NCBI GenBank assembly: GCA_022729835.1
Contig: DZBC01000120.1
Coordinates: 1 to 6,521 of the forward strand
Direction: 5' to 3'
From: Sulfuricurvum sp.
GTDB lineage: Bacteria > Campylobacterota > Campylobacteria > Campylobacterales > Sulfurimonadaceae
Length of the DNA: 6,521 nt
The position numbers were made by a program, and so were the translations under genes. The notes under the pieces were generated by a model. It was given only the letters and a program-made list of their open reading frames with translations, searched no databases and was not told where the DNA came from. Shown here one piece after another: positions 4,773-6,521 of this stretch. Within the stretch, counting starts at the first letter, position 1. Every line of letters begins with the position of its first letter.

Positions 4773-6521
4773 ATGTCTTACGTCCATCAAATAGTTCTCT
4801 TATCCTGTTGGTTCACTTCAGTTATGGTTGCCAGCACATGGGAGCTCAACCCTTTTGCCAATGCCAACCTCACACAACAACAAGTCGCAAAAGTCAAGAT
4901 CGAAAATGAATTTCAATCGACCTTTGGTATCTTCGGTAGTGCCAACAATCCAGTCACATACCGTCTACAAAAAAACATGCTCAACGCCTATAAGCAAGAC
5001 CATAAACTCAAAGTCGATCTTTTCATTTCCGATACCTTGCCCGTTTTTGACCAAAACCAAAAATCGGGTATAGATGGATTTGTGCTCATTGCCGATCCCA
5101 AAAGCAACACTTTGTCTGTATCAACACAGTACGCAAGACTAAATGATGACGAAATCAAAACGTTGCTTGAGCGATACGAAACCCACAAAAAACAAAAAAA
5201 CGAACTCTATTTCAAAGCCCGACAATCCAATCTGCAAACAGTACTGAGTCTTCTTCATAAAGATCTCGACGAGCAGACAAAAACCAAGCTTCAAAAGGCC
5301 GTCGAAGCAGGCGCACGTTATGTCACCCTCAGGCTCAAACCGCAAACGATTGTCAAGCTATTGACGCATCATCATGGCGCCATTAGCGCTTTTGACCAAC
5401 ATATAGATTTTACTCCTAGCGCAACCTATACCGATCCCGTCTATCATGAAAACCCGGAATTGCGCGATGCGTGGCTTGAACGTCTAGAAGCATATGTTGC
5501 AAAAACATACATCAAAAGTAAAAAAGAAGACCCAAACCTCTCCTACCTCGACTGGGAAGGCAAAGGCATAAACATCTACTATGCCGACGCAAAATGTCCG
5601 GTCTATGAGGATCAGAATAAAACCTATTTTGGCTACACCCCATTGACGGCAAGCAGATACACGATCGAAGTGGTGTATGACGACAACGGTAATCTGCATG
5701 AAGGGTATGAAGCTGAAACACATCACACCAAAGTGATCACAGGCATTTTATCGACCGTTTCGCCTGAAGCACAATTAACCTGTAAGAATTTTCTAAAAGT
5801 CGATGCCACAGACTACAGTGACTCGAATGAAACAATTTACGATGTTGTGCTACCGGATAACAACAGCTCAAACTTTATCGAAAGCTACAGTCTCAACAAA
5901 TACAATTCCGCAGACGACAATGACAGCAGTAGAGATTACTACCCGATGGATGCCCTCTTTGACAATCATGCTTATGACAACGAGCGGTTGATTTTCATAG
6001 CCGCAGGGAATCATCAAAACCACAACCCCGATAACGACGTCGTCTCTCCCGGCAAAGCTTTCAATGTCGTTACCGTAGGAAACTACCAAATCGATGAAAA
6101 CGGCTCTATCGTTCTTTATGAACAGTCGGGACGTAACAACCCTCTGATCAATGGAGCGGTCAGCTATCAAAAACCCGAAGTCTCCGCTCCCGGTACGGGC
6201 TATTTTTATTTGCTCGAAGAAGAAGAGAACTCAATCTCCGGCATCCCATTTGAATACACGATGCACTATACCGACGCCCTAACCAGCGGCACCAGCTTCG
6301 CTACGCCGTTTACGGCCGGTGTGGCGGCCAACATGATGTCAAACTTTGCCACTGTAGATGCAGATGAAGGGAAATACTATCAAAATGTCTACATGAAGCT
6401 CCCTGAAGTGTTCAAGGCGGGCATTATCTCGATTGCTGGAGATGCGGTTGACGTCGAAGATCATGTTGACTGCAAAAAACGCACCCATCCGGCCACCCGT
6501 GACGTTTTGATCCGGCCACCC
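4773..6521 (+). CDS. secreted subtilisin-family (S8) serine protease, C-terminus cut off
   Basis: Open for 583 codons with no stop before the window ends. The N-terminus (IVLLSCWFTSVMVAS, 7-21) looks like a signal peptide though it has few basic residues; LLSC at 9-12 is too early for a lipoprotein. Residues about 22-260 have no motif I recognise and may be a propeptide. The catalytic domain follows: WEGKGINIYYADAKC with Asp272, ETHHTKVITGI with His317, LIFIAAGNHQNHN with oxyanion Asn413, VSYQKPEVSAPG before the active site, and TSGTSFATPFTAGVAA with Ser508. Order and spacing are those of subtilases. It is divergent: DTG/DSG is DAK and HGT is HHT. It is likely to cleave proteins in the periplasm or outside the cell. 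The gene is visibly richer in A+T than its upstream neighbours and appears to be its own transcription unit. Activity is likely, as the whole triad is present; substrate unknown. Confidence 0.85.
   Translation, partial: MSYVHQIVLLSCWFTSVMVASTWELNPFANANLTQQQVAKVKIENEFQSTFGIFGSANNPVTYRLQKNMLNAYKQDHKLKVDLFISDTLPVFDQNQKSGIDGFVLIADPKSNTLSVSTQYARLNDDEIKTLLERYETHKKQKNELYFKARQSNLQTVLSLLHKDLDEQTKTKLQKAVEAGARYVTLRLKPQTIVKLLTHHHGAISAFDQHIDFTPSATYTDPVYHENPELRDAWLERLEAYVAKTYIKSKKEDPNLSYLDWEGKGINIYYADAKCPVYEDQNKTYFGYTPLTASRYTIEVVYDDNGNLHEGYEAETHHTKVITGILSTVSPEAQLTCKNFLKVDATDYSDSNETIYDVVLPDNNSSNFIESYSLNKYNSADDNDSSRDYYPMDALFDNHAYDNERLIFIAAGNHQNHNPDNDVVSPGKAFNVVTVGNYQIDENGSIVLYEQSGRNNPLINGAVSYQKPEVSAPGTGYFYLLEEEENSISGIPFEYTMHYTDALTSGTSFATPFTAGVAANMMSNFATVDADEGKYYQNVYMKLPEVFKAGIISIAGDAVDVEDHVDCKKRTHPATRDVLIRPP
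6487..6498 (+). repeat. 12-base direct repeat ATCCGGCCACCC, copy 1
   Basis: Identical to 6510-6521, start-to-start distance 23 bases. As 23 is not a multiple of three, the copies are read in different phases of the protease frame (HPATR versus IRPP). Confidence 0.6.
6510..6521 (+). repeat. 12-base direct repeat ATCCGGCCACCC, copy 2
   Basis: Second copy, ending exactly on the last base of the window. A repeat at the very edge is what is often seen where an assembly breaks, so the final 20-35 bases and the reading frame there deserve caution. Confidence 0.6.

Noticed and set aside
4797..4808. Lipoprotein signal (LLSC) in the protease
   Set aside because: The Cys is residue 12, leaving too short a hydrophobic stretch before it, and hydrophobic residues continue beyond it; an ordinary signal peptide fits better.
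5484..6170. Minus-strand frames of 60-100 codons and a short plus frame inside the protease gene
   Set aside because: The plus-strand main frame is open for 583 codons and carries the full subtilase triad, so these are shadows.

Overview
The window looks like chromosomal DNA from a free-living Gram-negative bacterium. My best guess is a member of the Campylobacterota (Sulfurimonas/Sulfurovum/Sulfuricurvum-like). This rests on T-rich promoters with a lone -10 box and no clear -35, on A-purine Shine-Dalgarno sites, and on the style of the proteins; it is inference, not proof. Genes are packed with 1-14 base overlaps. Both window ends cut a gene, so this may be a whole short contig.

Left half (1-3098, minus strand): a tightly overlapping four-gene membrane-glycosylation operon. 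In transcription order it encodes (i) a small membrane-anchored PA14-domain protein, (ii) a PMT/GT39-type polytopic glycosyltransferase with the DE and HPPLGK motifs, (iii) a GtrA-family small membrane protein, and (iv) a second GT-C-type membrane glycosyltransferase, cut by the window start, that carries a PA14-like beta domain between its first two membrane segments. The likely joint role is lipid-linked sugar transport and transfer to a periplasmic acceptor (protein or glycan). The acceptor cannot be read from the sequence.

Middle (3099-3207): a 109-base divergent promoter region serving both directions.

Right of centre (3208-4652, plus strand): two genes coupled by ATGA. The first is unrecognised. 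The second has the layout of a phage/plasmid replication or primosome protein: an N-terminal winged helix of Rep_O type, a DnaT-like W-x3-F-x2-W segment, and a C-terminal segment of the kind seen in replisome organisers.

Right end (4773-6521, plus strand, incomplete): a secreted, divergent subtilisin-family (S8) serine protease with a readable Asp/His/Ser triad and a long N-terminal propeptide-like region. Its base composition is more A+T-rich than the two genes before it.

The strongest unexplained signal is a 10-base palindrome, TTACATGTAA. It occurs four times exactly and twice with one mismatch, all between 521 and 3173, and it sits in two different codon phases inside all but one of the operon genes (the exception is the GtrA gene) and once in the promoter region. 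It looks like a dispersed genomic motif tolerated inside genes, of unknown purpose.
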